A DNA stretch of 64,000 nt from Lucifuga dentata (GCA_014773175.1 VXCM01001995.1:1-64000), one strand, 5' to 3'; shown: positions 45,906 through 57,687, counted from the first letter of the stretch. The notes: generated by a model from the sequence alone, not told the origin. Numbers and translations are program-made.

Positions 45906-46244
45906 TGTGCAGCAGAAACGTTGTGTGTCACTCAGCAGACATGATGGCGTGTTGCACTCTCAGATCATCAGCATGTTGTTGAGTTAACATGCAGAGCAGC
46001 AATGTGATGATTCACAGCTGCTGAACAACAACATCACTAACAAACAGGAAGTTGCTCATAAGGACGCAAAAGTGTCTTCACACAGCAGCAAGTTTTCCAA
46101 CAACTTTCCTTCATTTCACACTAAGAATGCTCCTGAACCGTTTCCAGCTGTGATCTTGCGCTGGTTCAGAATCTGCTGGGCTCACAAGACAAACATCACA
46201 TCTACATGCTCACAAAGCTCTGATGTTTTATGTCTGTGCTTTGA

Positions 46245-46555
46245 TTAAAACACAATGTAAGACGTGCACACGGATTAACAGGATTCCACAGTTCAGCAAA
46301 CATATATGTCGTGTAATTGCTGTGTTGAGAAGAGTCGCCGGGCAAGAAAATCCATGAGGAGGTGTTTTAATCTGATTAAATCCATGAATAAATCCATTTA
46401 CAATCACATAATCTACATCTGTTAGTCAGAGTGAGATTACTCTGAGTCATGCTGATTTCAATCTGATTATGATGTTTATGTGAAAAAAAAGAGATTTTCT
46501 GCCTTAATCTCAGTAGAATCAAATTTTAATGCTCATGTAAACATACTGAGTGACT
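46245..46555 (+). mobile_element. Family 4 element, most complete copy
   Basis: Contains the family 4 body (GTAAGACGTGCACACGGATT, GTTTTAATCTGATTAAAT, CAATCACATAATCTACATCT, TCAGAGTGAGATTACTCTGA) and the right end CTCATGTAAACATACTGAGT. No transposase. Confidence 0.65.
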
Positions 46556-48815
46556 CCCACAGGAAAACTAACAAGCCCCAGGTTGTCATCTAGTTTTAAC
46601 CAAAAGCCAAGATAATCTGTTATGCATATTAATAATGCTAGTATTATTTTAGGATCATTTTAGGATCAGATACAGGTGTATCAGATCAGCTGTAGTAGAT
46701 CTGTCCAATCAGAAACAGACTTCCAATAAAGAGGCATGTCTGTCAGGTAACAGACGTCCTGTACGATCGTCTCGTGTTTCCTCGCTCATGTCTCCCTGAT
46801 GAAGCTCCTCCATCCTCAGAGCAGAAATAAGAGCTTTGGGGACCAGATTGGTTTCCGATTGGTCACGCGAGGATTGAGGAGCGATCAAATAAGGACTCAG
46901 AACACACTCACAGACTGTGTGACTTTCAGGTCTGCAGCATGAAACTGTTCTTCAGTCCAAAAACTGTTTTCTTTACAAGTTACTGGAATTACTCTTTTGA
47001 TAATGAAGTATTTAATCCTTGTATGGCCATTTGTGTTACAACATTAAATATGATATGTGATTAAAGGTGAGACATGTTCAACAGGTCAGATCAAACCAAA
47101 GCTACCAGAATTCCCAGCACATAGTGAGGCTATATTTTAAAGAACTCTGCATGTTACAAACACGCCACGGAAAGCATTGGTACATGACGCCTGCACAGGA
47201 GGAATCAGCAACACAACGTACGAGCTGAAACTGAAGCAGCAAATCTAGAAGCGGCCACCCACTGTGATGAAGACTGATGACTTTAAGGCTTTTCAGCCGC
47301 TGCTACTAGACCTATAAAATCTCTATCTCATTACTCCCCAAAAAACAAAAAAAAACCCGTGTCCCGCACAGCGTCTGCCTGCTACAGCCAGACATAGAGA
47401 GCATTTCATGCTGACAGCTGGAATTCATGCTAATTCAGCACTCTGGCTAACATCTCTGTGTATTTGTGAGTCCAGCCTGTAAACATTTATTTGCTCGTCG
47501 GATTCATCGGTTCGGCATTCGAGGTCTAATTTTAGTGAGTTGATGCGAAGGAATTGCTGGAAAGAGAGAGAAGCAGCACATCAAGCGGCAGCCACAGGAT
47601 GTCTGAAAATACACCAGCTGACCACATACTGAGCCGACTGAAGAGACGGAGCCAGAAAACAGACGCACACACACATGCATGCACACACGCGCACACACAC
47701 ACACCAGCAGAGATAAACAGAGAATTCTCCACCTTCATGAGTTCATGGATCAGAACAAAAAGCTCCGACCTTAGTATTCATTCATCGAATCAGAGCTGCT
47801 GCTTACATCGGACGTACCGATTCTATCATTCCATTAAACAACCACATATCTATCATTTAAAACATGACGCGTCATGCGTGTATCAAAAAACATGAATCTA
47901 CCATTCATCTAAGAAACAAGATGTACGTGTGGCTGTTTTCATCCACACAGGCGTGATTATTGTGTTCAGGTGTGCACAAATGAACCGAACCAACGGAGAT
48001 AAAATGAACCCGAGTCTGTCTGACCTGAACCAAACCACAGAGGTATGAAAACTCCCTTAAACATCCAACAAACTAACAACCAAACGAATCAGGAAACATA
48101 AGCTCGTCAGCAGCGATTATTAACGATCATCAATCTGACCAAATGAGCAATCTGCAGAGAGAGAGAGAGGAGAGAGTGGGGATGGGGTGTTGGGACAGAT
48201 TAGGGTATGTTGAGGCATCTCTCATAGTAGCGGCTCACTTCCTGTGTGTTGGTGGCATGAGTCGTCCTTATCTAGAAATAAACTGAGACGGAGGACAAGC
48301 AGAAGTGCTAAAACCAAAAATAGAAACTCGTTGTGAAACATGTTGAGAGGGTTTGACTTCCTGAAAAGCATGTTAATGTATACAACACTCCAGACATGAC
48401 ACACATGGTGCTCATCTGATTATTCATATGTTCCTAATAAATATCAAACATGGAGCTTATGCAGCCTGGAAAATCTTCCACATTCAGTATTGTCAGAGCA
48501 TCTGTCCTAAAATGCAGATTTTCCTTCCCTTCATTAACACTCTGCAGTCATTTTCCAATCAGCTGGATTAGTAGAAACATTTTAATTGAATCTAATACAA
48601 AAGATAACTTTAGACTCCAAGGATCAAATACTGCACTGAATGTTTAACTTTTTCTTTAATAGCACAGGTATGAAGGTTGACATTAAGCATTTTACTAAGA
48701 TTACGGTTTCTGAACTGTAAGAATTTAGAAGTCAGAATTTTGAAAACTTAAGAAAAAAAAGGTAAATTGAGTGTTAATGCACCTAGCAACAGAAAATCCT
48801 GTGTGACTGGGCTAG
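46556..48815. other. Intronic sequence with a CA patch and an element-like fragment
   Basis: CA-rich run 47670-47703. 47940-48060 has the style of the TGTTTTCA/TGAAAACxCCCT element ends and repeated ACCTGAACCAAACC strings. 47390-47560 looks unique and balanced. No gene recognised. Confidence 0.4.
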
Positions 48816-48820
48816 TGTGG

Positions 48821-48861
<41 letters not shown>

Positions 48862-48885
48862 ATGAAGCATTTAGTGGATATTAAA

Positions 48886-49186
48886 GCCGTGGTGTTCTCT
48901 CCTGTTGTTTTTTGTTGTTGTTGGTCTTCTTATATGAACTGTAAGTAGCTTGATTTTTTTAATAGCATGTTCTCCTTTTGAGAACATCTTCTAATGTATT
49001 ACTGAGTTTCAGTTTACTGAGATGTTTTTGTTTTTTTGTTTTGTTTTACTTATTTTAGGGTGACTAAAACATCTGTCCAGGGACTACAGATGAAAAATAG
49101 CCTCTTGGGTAATTCTGGCTCATTTACAGGAATGTTTATTAATGTGCATTGTCCCTGTCAAATTAACCAATAAATGAAATAAATAA
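48886..49186 (+). mobile_element. LINE-like 3' tail inserted in family 3 copy 2
   Basis: About 300 bp missing from family 3 copy 1 at this point (copy 1 reads GATGTTAAAAATGATCA without interruption). The interior reads GTCCAGGGACTACAGATGAA, AATGTGCATTGTCCCTGTCA and ends AATAAATGAAATAAATAAAA, the 3' style of a common teleost non-LTR retrotransposon. Flanking A-rich bases could be the target duplication. Confidence 0.65.
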
Positions 49187-49344
49187 AAAATGATCATGAA
49201 TACAACTTTGAATGTAGTTGAGAAACATGAATATCCAGTTTACCAACCGCGCCGACATGCTAAAGGTCACGGTTAAAGACTCCAACATATCTAACATGCT
49301 TAAACATCTTAGAGATTAGCATCCAGCCCTGCATGGCTAAGTCA

Positions 49345-49745
49345 AGCTAAAACACTTCACTAACTAATGTTAGCAGCAGGTTTAAGCTAAAATACTCCAC
49401 TCGCCAATGTTAGCAGCATGTTTAAGGTAAAATATTCCACTAGCTAATGTTAGCAGCAAGTTTAAGGTTAAAAAAAAAAACTCCACTAGCTAATGTTAGC
49501 AGCAAGTTTAAGGTTAAAAAAAAAAACTCCACTTGCTAATGTTAGCAGCAGTTTTAAGGTAAAATATACACTAGCTAATGTTAGCAGCAGGTTTAAGCTA
49601 AAACAATCCACTATAGCTAATGTTAGCAGCAAGTTTAAGGTAAAAAAAAAAAAAACTCCACTTGCTAATGTTAGCAGCAGTTTTAAGGTAAAATACTTCA
49701 CTAGCTAATGTTAGCAGCAGGTTTAAGCAGAAATACTCCACTTAT
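49345..49745. repeat. About 40-bp minisatellite inside family 3 copy 2
   Basis: About ten units of CACTAGCTAATGTTAGCAGC then AGTTTAAGGTAAAA with variable A-runs. Homologous to the array at 27390-27646. Confidence 0.9.
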
Positions 49746-50274
49746 AAGTGTTCTGTATTTATTATTTGTCTTAGTTTACCACTGAAACATGTCAACCCAC
49801 CCCATCTTAAAAAATTAAAAGATAAAAACAAAGCTAAGATATTAATTCCTATGGCCAATGACTATTTTATTTAAAATGGAACTTTTTACTTATTTATTTT
49901 GTATTTATTTGTTAAAGAGAGGAAGTTTTCCTACATTAATTGTGTTGTCAGAAATGTTTTATTTGCGGAACATAAACTGTTCATGCTGACAGCATTTGAG
50001 TGTGAAGTGCAGTTGAGTCATTCTTTCAAACTTCACCTGAGAATCTGACATCGTTACTCATGCATTTCTTTTACCAGAGGGAAAATTCATTAAAAAGAAG
50101 AACCTCTAAAGTGGAAACACAGACTGAGCGGAGACACTTGGCAGCTGATGGTTCTGTGTCTCTTGAGAAAATTTACGGTGGGAAAACTTTCTTTGGAAAG
50201 TTTACAAAACCAAGAGACTGACAGAGTGATGAGTCAGAATCTGAGCTGCATCAAGAAACATCAGCCGCCCATCA

Positions 50275-50279
<5 letters not shown>

Positions 50280-50321
<42 letters not shown>

Positions 50322-50335
50322 NCCCCCCCCCCAAA
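50280..50335. repeat. (GT)n microsatellite, N50322 and C-run
   Basis: GT run of about 21 units ending at N50322, followed by a C-run. A contig break in low-complexity sequence. Confidence 0.93.
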
Positions 50336-50629
50336 AGAAAAAAAAAGGAATTTAACATTCTATGGTGAAAGCCAAGAAGCATTCTTTGGTCTTTTTGTCA
50401 ACCTGCTGCTCGCGTGTTTGATAAGCGATCATTTCCTCCGCGGCTCTCCATCATTACAGCGCGATCTCAGTCTGCCATAGCAACAAGGTCTCAGGATGAT
50501 GAGACCGTTTAGGTCTGATGGTGGCACAGCTTCATTTGTAGATTGTACACCAGATGGATCATAAAATAGATAATTTGAATTTATCAGTATTCGTTCTAAA
50601 CATTTCATATTCTGTGTATTAAAGCTCGA

Positions 50630-51610
50630 TATATATCATATTGCTTATGATAATTCCAGTATAAATTTTATATGATCCAAAAAAAAAAAAAAGTCATATG
50701 ATCATATTGCAGCGTGATGGCTGAAGAAGAAACTAAACCAACACGTCTGAAAGTAGCAGCTCAGCATCTGATGAATTATTTCCTCTGTCGTTTGAAATAT
50801 TCCAGCTACAGGCTAACTGGCTAACAGCTAAAGGTGGAAACACAAGTTAGTTTCTTCACCTGAAGCACCAACACCTGGTGAATATCAAGAAAGTCACATG
50901 AGGAGGAGAGCCAATCAGCTGATTTGAGACGCTCAATAAACAGGAAGTGATGCTGACTTGGTCAAGCATAGCTGGAGCGTTAGCTAGCTGTACTTCCTGT
51001 GACAGAATAAGCTAACAGTGGAGTGAAATTAGCGAAGCAGAGACGTTTTCTCTCACTAAAGATATGAAACGAGTCTAAACATTGAAAAAGCAGCTTTAAG
51101 AGGCTTGAAGTAAGCCAAGATAAAACATCCTGACAGAAAATATTTTTCATAGACACACTGCTGGCGATGTATAAATAATGTTAGCTTAGCCGCTACACTA
51201 ACTTCAGCTTGCCTCAACTGTGTGCGTGTGAGAGAGAGAGATGTTTCACATATTCTAATTTGTCGCCCATTTTGTTTCTGTTTACATCTAATATTATTTT
51301 TTCTCACATTTACATTTTTTACAACCATCACTGAATTGATGGTTTCATTTGTTTTGTTGTTTATGTAACTTTAAAATTTGAGCTCATTTTAATTTTATTT
51401 GCTGATGCTATTTGTTTCACACACGACTGAAGACGAGCAGGTCAAGTTAATCTGAGTTACTGTTTACAAGCTAAAATATTACAGGATTTAACTATTTCTA
51501 CTTTTACACATTTAGTTTTACTCATGTTGGTACAGTTTTCAGAATTATTTACTTCAGCGTTACACTGTCTGAATATTGTTATTGCTAAACTTCAGATATC
51601 ATGATATTAT
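50630..51610 (+). mobile_element. Dispersed repeat family 2, copy 4 (long variant)
   Basis: Left part as in copies 1-3 (AAGTAGCAGCTCAGCATCTG, CTAACTGGCTAACAGCTAAA, AAGCATAGCTGGAGCGTTAG). The right part matches the 32750-33250 fragment, linking the two. Ends near TTTTGAGGATGTATCAGCC. No protein is encoded. Confidence 0.75.
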
Positions 51611-52160
51611 TTTGAGGATGTATCAGCCACACATACATTCAACCATCAGATAAACTTGATCTTTGCTTTAGTTTCATGGAAGTTTTTGTGTGTGAACAGC
51701 AGCCATGAGCAGAAAGAGCACGACACATGCCATGTCAAGACACGCCTGAGAACCAACTGGGTGAGCAGTGATGGAAAGAAATATTCAGTATGACAAAAGC
51801 ATAGTTTTAGCGTGACTCTGCCTCAGCGTGTGGCCAATCAGCTGCTTTCATCTGCTCGGTCTTTTCTCTTAAATATTTTTCTTACAGCATGCGTGACGTC
51901 AACAAAGACGTCACACGCGTCAGATCACTGATTCAGCTGATGTGTTTACGCACATACACGCGCACACACACACACCAACACACACCGAGTGGAGATATTT
52001 GATAGGTTTCTGGAAACAGTTTGATCTTTTCTGAATGTAAAGCCGGTCACAACTCTAAATCCGTCATAGCGACATTTAATCCAGCTAACCTGAGTCAATG
52101 TTACCTGTCAAGCCTGCAGGGGGCGACGTGTGACACTTGGAAATTGAGGGTGGGGGAACC
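51611..52160. other. Intronic sequence, nothing recognised
   Basis: No supported gene. Short CA run at 51960-51980. Confidence 0.35.
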
Positions 52161-52162
52161 TT

Positions 52163-52823
52163 TTATAGGACCGTACCATCCATTTTGCATATTTGAGCCT
52201 AATATATTCAGTTTTCATACTCGTAAGGTTACTGACAATCATTTCCCAAAGCATACTACGGGAACGGTGAATTAAAAATGTTTTTCCTACCTTCCAGACC
52301 ACCACTGGTTTCAGTTCATTCTGGTACGCTATTAAAAAATCAACTTGTTGATATTTAAAACATTCGTGGGATAGGTAAGCCATTATCGTGAACAAGACGT
52401 ATATTCAGGTTTTTTCGAAGTTTCGTAATTTTAGCATTTAAGTGCAATAAAAAGCATGGAGTGAATGTATGTCTCCNTTTTCGAAGTTTCGTAATTTTAG
52501 CATTTAAGTGCAATAAAAAGCATGGAGTGAATGTATGTCTCCAACAGGGAATATAGTCCCAAAAGAAGACCTGCATTTATGGACAAATTTAAACAACCGT
52601 GACTTCATAATTTTGCGTAACTATTAGCAGGCGAAACATCAATTTTTAAGGTGAGTGTATTGCTTGAATATTTCATTTTGAAAGATTAAGAGATTTTGCA
52701 AAATATCAGGAAAGCTGAAATACGGTTTTATCCGTTGGGAAATGGTTGTCATTAACGTAACATGTATGAAAATTGGCTAATTATTTTAGGCTCCCATGCA
52801 AAATGGGTGGTATGGTCCTTTAA
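52163..52823 (+). mobile_element. TTAA-type MITE, full-length copy C (family 1), with assembly duplicate
   Basis: Colinear with copy B from TTATAGGACCGTACCATCCA to GGTGGTATGGTCCTTTAA. 52412-52476 is repeated exactly at 52478-52542 around N52477. Subtracting those 66 bases leaves 595 bp, the same as copy B. No transposase. Confidence 0.85.
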
Positions 52824-53525
52824 ACCAAACTTAACCAATGGAAACCATCGGAAACCTCACTTCTACATGTAAAACTAAAACACATAAACATTTTTCATAT
52901 TTTTATGTTGATAACAGAGTTCGGTAGATGCATGCTATGCACGTTTGAAAGTTAAACTCTCTTCTTTTTCAACAGTATCCAGAAATTTACGGCAGATTTA
53001 TCACACGGAAATGGAAGCTGGTCAGAAGCAGCTCAGCTGTCATCACGTGTTTTGGTTGTTAGAAGACAATTTATGGCGTAAAAGCAAGACATGGTTCGAT
53101 AAACTGGGTCTGATTATTGAAGAGCAAAGTTTACAGATTAAATCAAGCTCACATACAGTATGTCATAATCAAATGAGAACAACATGAAATAAACGTGAAC
53201 AAACTTCTCAGTTTATTTTCTACACTGATCATCAACCATCCACAACAGTAGCTTTTTAGTGGATTTCACAGGGTAGACAGAATCTGACCAATAATGTTTC
53301 ATGTTCCTGTTGAGGCGAGAAGTGAAATAAACACACCAGGTGAACATTCAGATTGTTTGCTTTACAATGATGCCATGAACCATGCAGCAATTATTCAGAA
53401 TCTTTACATTATAAACTATTTAAAAATTAGTGAAGAGAAAAATATGCTATAAATGTCACTTATTAAGAAGTTAAGAGGTAAACATGGACAGATTCTCCAT
53501 TCAGCCTCATTCAGCAGCAGATCAG
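52824..53525. other. Intronic sequence, nothing recognised
   Basis: No supported gene or element. A short open frame at 52945-53187 (+) matches nothing known to me. Confidence 0.35.
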
Positions 53526-53529
53526 CCTC

Positions 53530-53905
53530 ACTGATACACGTTAGCATGACACTGTACGCAGAGTGCAAGGACTCTGATAGGCGTGCTACACGTTAGCATG
53601 ATATATGTAGAATGGACTCTGATAGGCGTGTTACACGTTAGCATGAGGTATCCAGAGTAATTGGATTCTGATAGGTGTGTTACATGACATTGTATGTAGA
53701 GTGAATGGACTCTGATAAGGGTGTTACACGTTAGCATGACGTTGTATGTAGAGTGAACTTATAAGCGTGTCACACATTAGCATGATGTTGTATGTACAGT
53801 GAACTCTGATAGGCGTGTTACACGTTAGCATGACATTGTATATAGAGTGAACTCTGATAGGCGTGTTACATGTTAGCATGATGTTGTATGCAGAGTGAAT
53901 GGAAG
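53530..53905. repeat. About 50-bp minisatellite, about seven copies
   Basis: Units built from CACGTTAGCATGACATTGTA, TGTAGAGTGAATGGACTCTG and ATAGGCGTGTTA, with internal deletions. The open minus-strand frame here is a repeat effect. Confidence 0.88.
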
Positions 53906-55080
53906 GTTTGTCGCCGTGTGTCAGCAGAGCGTCCGTGGTTCTTAAAGTGATGTATGAGGAAGCGATGGAGCAGACTTGGCAGAAAATGGCGTAGCTGTGT
54001 GTGCCGCTGACTAAACACCACCAAACCTCGTCATGTAAACATCACACGGCAGTGCAGGTGGGACGGATCATACCAGCCAATGGAATGCTATTCTGCAAAC
54101 TAAGCGAGGTNCACGGCAGTGCAGGTGGGACGGATCATACCAGCCAATGGAATGCTATTCTGCAAACTAAGCGAGGTCAAAGGTCAGCCCACAGGTCAAG
54201 GAGCAATACACAGAAACAAGATTATTATGAGCTCAGAATGTTTAGACTTGCTCTCAGTTAAAGCACGCAAAGACAGAAAAGCATATTTCATCTACACGCT
54301 ACAGACAAAACCAAACTTTAAATAACATGATCTGCTCTGGTATTCCACATAAAAATACATAAACACAGGACGAGTACATGTGGAAAAGAAACGGTATGTA
54401 AACGTTTTAATCAATGTTACAATCCCGTAATCAGAAGCCTCTTTCACACGTGCTCTCTAGTCAGGAAACGCTCCTGTTACCGCACGGTGGCGTGTGAGAA
54501 CACACGCGTGAAGTGGACAATGCAGGACGAGTTGTAGCTGCAATCGTTCCCTCAGCCTCTCGTAACATTTAGGTTAGGTTAATGTGCGAACAGGGAACGG
54601 GACATGTCAGGAACACGTGAGCGGGCGTGTTGATGATGTATTTGTCCCGTGACTCACTCGTGATAATAATAAACCTGTTAACAACATGCTGCGTTTCCAA
54701 TGCTGCTGCACACTAATGGAAATAATGTCTGGAAACTGGAGCGATCCGAAGATCAGGAAGCTTTTGTTCATTAGGAGAGAAGATGTAATAATTTGTCAAG
54801 TTGAAGGAACGGTGAGGATTCAGCGGATTATGACCAAATCCAGCGTACTTATTGCATCACATCCTGCCTTTTTCCTCTTCTACTTCCTTCTCTACGTGTT
54901 GGTACTTGGTTAAAACAGCTTTGGTTTGGTGGGTTTGGTGGGATGATGCACCTCCTACCTGAGCAGGAATTTCAGGTTTAGGTGAGAACGTGGGTGTTTT
55001 GCAGCTATTGTTCTGCATGTTGACGTGAGCGTGAAAGAAAGTCAAAGAACATTCAGCAGATCTTCCTGTCTGTTCTGTAT
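53906..55080. other. Intronic sequence with an assembly duplicate
   Basis: 54045-54110 is repeated exactly at 54112-54177 around N54111. No gene recognised elsewhere in this stretch. Confidence 0.45.
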
Positions 55081-55084
55081 ACAT

Positions 55085-55245
55085 GAAAGCTGTAGGTTAA
55101 GATCACTCTGATTTATGCTGTTTTCCATCTAATTATGGTGTTTACGTGATGTTTGAATTTAAAAAAAAAAAGTCTATTTATTGCCTTGATTCAAGTATAA
55201 TTAAAGTTTTAACATGCATGTAAGCATACTGACTCTTTAGTTCAT
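55085..55245 (+). mobile_element. Fragment of family 4 element
   Basis: GATCACTCTGATTTATGCTG, TCTAATTATGGTGTTTACGT, TTGCCTTGATTCAAGTATAA and AACATGCATGTAAGCATACT match the right half of family 4. Confidence 0.6.
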
Positions 55246-55715
55246 CTAGAATTCCTGATGGTGTCTGTGGTGAATAAGTGAACAAAAAGGGAGTCACAGC
55301 TTCAACTTTTGCTCCTTCGTTTCACTTCAAGGCAAATGAACGAAATGCCAGAGATGCTCGACATTAAGGCGACTGAAATGCACAATGAGGTGGCGTGACA
55401 CGCGATGTTATAGTCACGGAACACACACACACACACCAACATGTATGCATTCAGCAGCACGCACGGGAAACACCTTCTACATTAATATTACCAGGAATCG
55501 CTCGTTCCTACGAGAACTTCAATTTCTGAAGTGATCGTGTCTGTAAATTCCTGTACGTGTGTTATCTGATTACAGCAATAATCACACATTATCTTAAATT
55601 TATAGTCAACAACACACAAACACTCAAATCCAGACTCAAGTAGAGCAGATTAGACGAGTTCCTGCTGTAAAGACCAACCTACTCCATAAAATAAAAGCTG
55701 TACAGTCAATGTCAC
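55246..55715. other. Intronic sequence, nothing recognised
   Basis: Short CA run near 55420-55436. No gene or element recognised. Confidence 0.35.
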
Positions 55716-55721
55716 AACCAA

Positions 55722-56516
55722 ACCTACTGACTTTAAGCCTCACTGACTGTAAACCTCACAGACTTTAAGCCTCAAAGACTTTAAGCCTCACAGACCATAA
55801 ACCTCACAGACTTTAAACCTCACTGACTTTAAGCCTCACTGACTTTAAACCTCACTGACTTTAAGCCTCAAAGACTTTAAGCCTCACTGACTTTAAGCCT
55901 CACAGACTTTAAGCCTCACAGACTTTAAGCCTCACAGACCATAAACCTCACAGACTTTAAGCCTCACTGACTTTAAGCCTCACAGACTTTAAGCCTCACA
56001 GACCATAAACCTCACAGACTTTAAACCTCACTGACTTTAAGCCTCACTGACTTTAAACCTCACTGACTTTAAGCCTCACTGACTTTAAACCTCACAGACT
56101 TTAAACCTCACTGACTTTAAACCTCACTGACTTTAAACCTCACAGACTTTAAGCCTCACTGACTGTAAACCTCACAGACTTTAAGCCTCACAGACTTTAA
56201 ACCTCACTGACTTTAAACCTCACAGACTTTAAACCTCACTGACTTTAAACCTCACAGACTTTAAACCTCACTGACTTTAAACCTCACTGACTTTAAGCCT
56301 CACTGACTTTAAGCCTCACTGACTTTAAACCTCACAGACTTTAAGCCTCACAGACTTTAAGCCTCACAGACTTTAAGCCTCACTGACTTTAAACCTCACT
56401 GACTTTAAACCTCACTGACTTGAAGCCTCACTGACTTGAAGCCTCACTGACTTTAAGCCTCACTGACTTTAAACCTCACCGACTTTAAACCTCACTTTGT
56501 TTAAACCTCACCCACT
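55722..56516. repeat. 16-bp minisatellite, about 50 copies
   Basis: Nearly exact tandem units CTCACxGACTTTAAxC with two variable positions (A/T and A/G) plus rare CATAAAC and TTGAAGC variants. A few degenerate units recur at 56560-56585. Non-coding. Confidence 0.95.
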
Positions 56517-56759
56517 TTTAACCAAGTTAGACCAGTTCCTGCTGTAAACTGGAACTGGTGACTTTAAGCCTCACCGACTTTAAGGTCGTTTTTTAGGTTT
56601 TGGTATATTTTCACTAAAGGGGCTGAGTGATGTCACCATTTACGTAGACGTTCCTGATTTGCTAAAATAAGTTAAAAAGCCGGTGAAATGAAGCATTTTA
56701 GATCTTACCCTTAGTCCTGGAAATCTTTAAAAATGTTGTTTCTCAATGTTGTTTCCATT

Positions 56760-56800
56760 TTAAAGGACCATACCAATGATCTAGTGTAGACATGGTTTTA
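56760..56800 (+). mobile_element. Family 1 MITE end fragment G
   Basis: TTAAAGGACCATACCAATGA matches the family 1 left TIR with its TTAA. No right end is found before exon 2. Confidence 0.5.
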
Positions 56801-57145
56801 TAAATCAGATTTTTTTAGCATTCACTATTTTTCTGTTTTGAGCATCTGTAAACTTTTAATATAGATTCCATGCAGAGTTTGATAAATGATGCTCCTGGTC
56901 TCACCTGTATGGAGCTTATTAACTGTCATGAAAACCTGCAGGACATCAAGAGGACTTCCTGCTTCAGAAAATTCATTAGAACAAAGTACTCGTAGATCTA
57001 CATCTCTCCTCTCCTCCACCTTTTTACAACCTCGCAGGTCAGAACGTGTTAAATTTCTGAGGATGGAACTGGATTTAAAAAGTGAAATCCAGCCTGAAAT
57101 GTGTGTGAGAAGGTTCAGATATGAGGAGATGAAACATGGTCTTAC

Positions 57146-57641
57146 CTCATATGCCCAGACGCATTGCACCCCCGCAAACCGCCGCACACACCGACCCACC
57201 TCCACGTCTTCATGCGTGGTGTACATCTCCTGCAGGCACTCTCGGATGTGGGGCGCCATCCTCTTTAGGACCTCGCGGCTCATGATGATCCCTGGCCCCC
57301 CCATGCAGAAGTTTTCCCCGGCCTCCAAGGCTAGTTTTCCCAGTTCATTCCGGGCGCCCATGCCTGTTTGGCCCAGGAAGATGGCCTCGCTGCTGTTGAG
57401 GCTGCGCAGGAAGCTCTCCAGCTTTTCACTTTTGACGTAGACGTCATCGTCGGCCCTCATGAACCACTCGTACTTGTCCAGGTAATGGTCGTGCATGTAC
57501 TTCAGCATCAGGAAGGACTTCTTCTGGGGAGGGTAGGAGTCATCAACGTTCCTCAAAGCAACGATGGGAATGGGTATGGAGGTGTCTGAGCCCTCGCTGG
57601 AGAAGAACTCCACACGACCTGGAATTGACTGAGCCCATGTC
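57146..57641 (-). CDS. chsy1: chsy1 coding exon 2 (GT31-like domain, DDD motif)
   Basis: Second coding exon, 496 bp, residues 99-264. It carries most of the N-terminal GT31-like (beta-1,3-glycosyltransferase-like) domain, which in this family is assigned to GlcA transfer. Visible signatures are FFSSEGSDTS at about 111-120, DDSYPPQKKSF at 132-142, YMHDHYLDKYEWFMRADDDV at 147-166 with the metal-binding DDD at 163-165, ENFCMGGPG at 208-216 and MYTTHEDVEVGRCVRRF at 238-254. The acceptor TTCAG ends at 57642. Two bases from exon 1 plus the first G here make the Arg99 codon. The exon ends on a complete Glu264 codon followed by a GTAAG donor (57145-57141), so it joins exon 3 in phase 0. A CA/TG microsatellite lies immediately upstream of the acceptor. 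The open frame runs on into both introns, but the homology stops at these splice sites. Confidence 0.96.
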
Positions 57642-57644
57642 CTG

Positions 57645-57651
57645 AACACAC

Positions 57652-57686
<35 letters not shown>
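57645..57686. repeat. (CA)n microsatellite abutting the chsy1 exon 2 acceptor
   Basis: CA run starting three bases from the acceptor AG. On the chsy1 strand it reads (TG)n followed by TTCAG and takes the place of a normal polypyrimidine tract. Confidence 0.95.

Positions 57687-57687
<1 letters not shown>

Larger units (their letters stand above)
48820..49990 (+). mobile_element. Dispersed element family 3, copy 2, with minisatellite and LINE insert
   Basis: A GT run (48822-48859), then AAGCATTTAGTGGATATTAA, a LINE-tail insert, then ACATGCTAAAGGTCACGGTT, TTAGCATCCAGCCCTGCATG, the about 40-bp tandem array and a tail resembling 27660-27830 and 59150-59350. No protein is encoded. Confidence 0.7.
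11577..57145 (-). other. chsy1: chsy1 intron 2 (about 45.6 kb)
   Basis: Bounded by a GTAAG donor after exon 2 and a ctccacag acceptor before exon 3. It holds the bulk of the window: dispersed repeat families, minisatellites, microsatellites and some unique stretches. No second gene with convincing coding sequence was recognised on either strand. Intron phase is 0. Confidence 0.93.

Noticed and set aside
55722..56516. CRISPR-like or coding repeat array
   Set aside because: Pure 16-bp tandem units without spacers; a minisatellite.
56886..57589. Plus-strand open frames of 184 and 73 codons opposite exon 2
   Set aside because: Antisense shadow of chsy1 exon 2 and its flanking intron.
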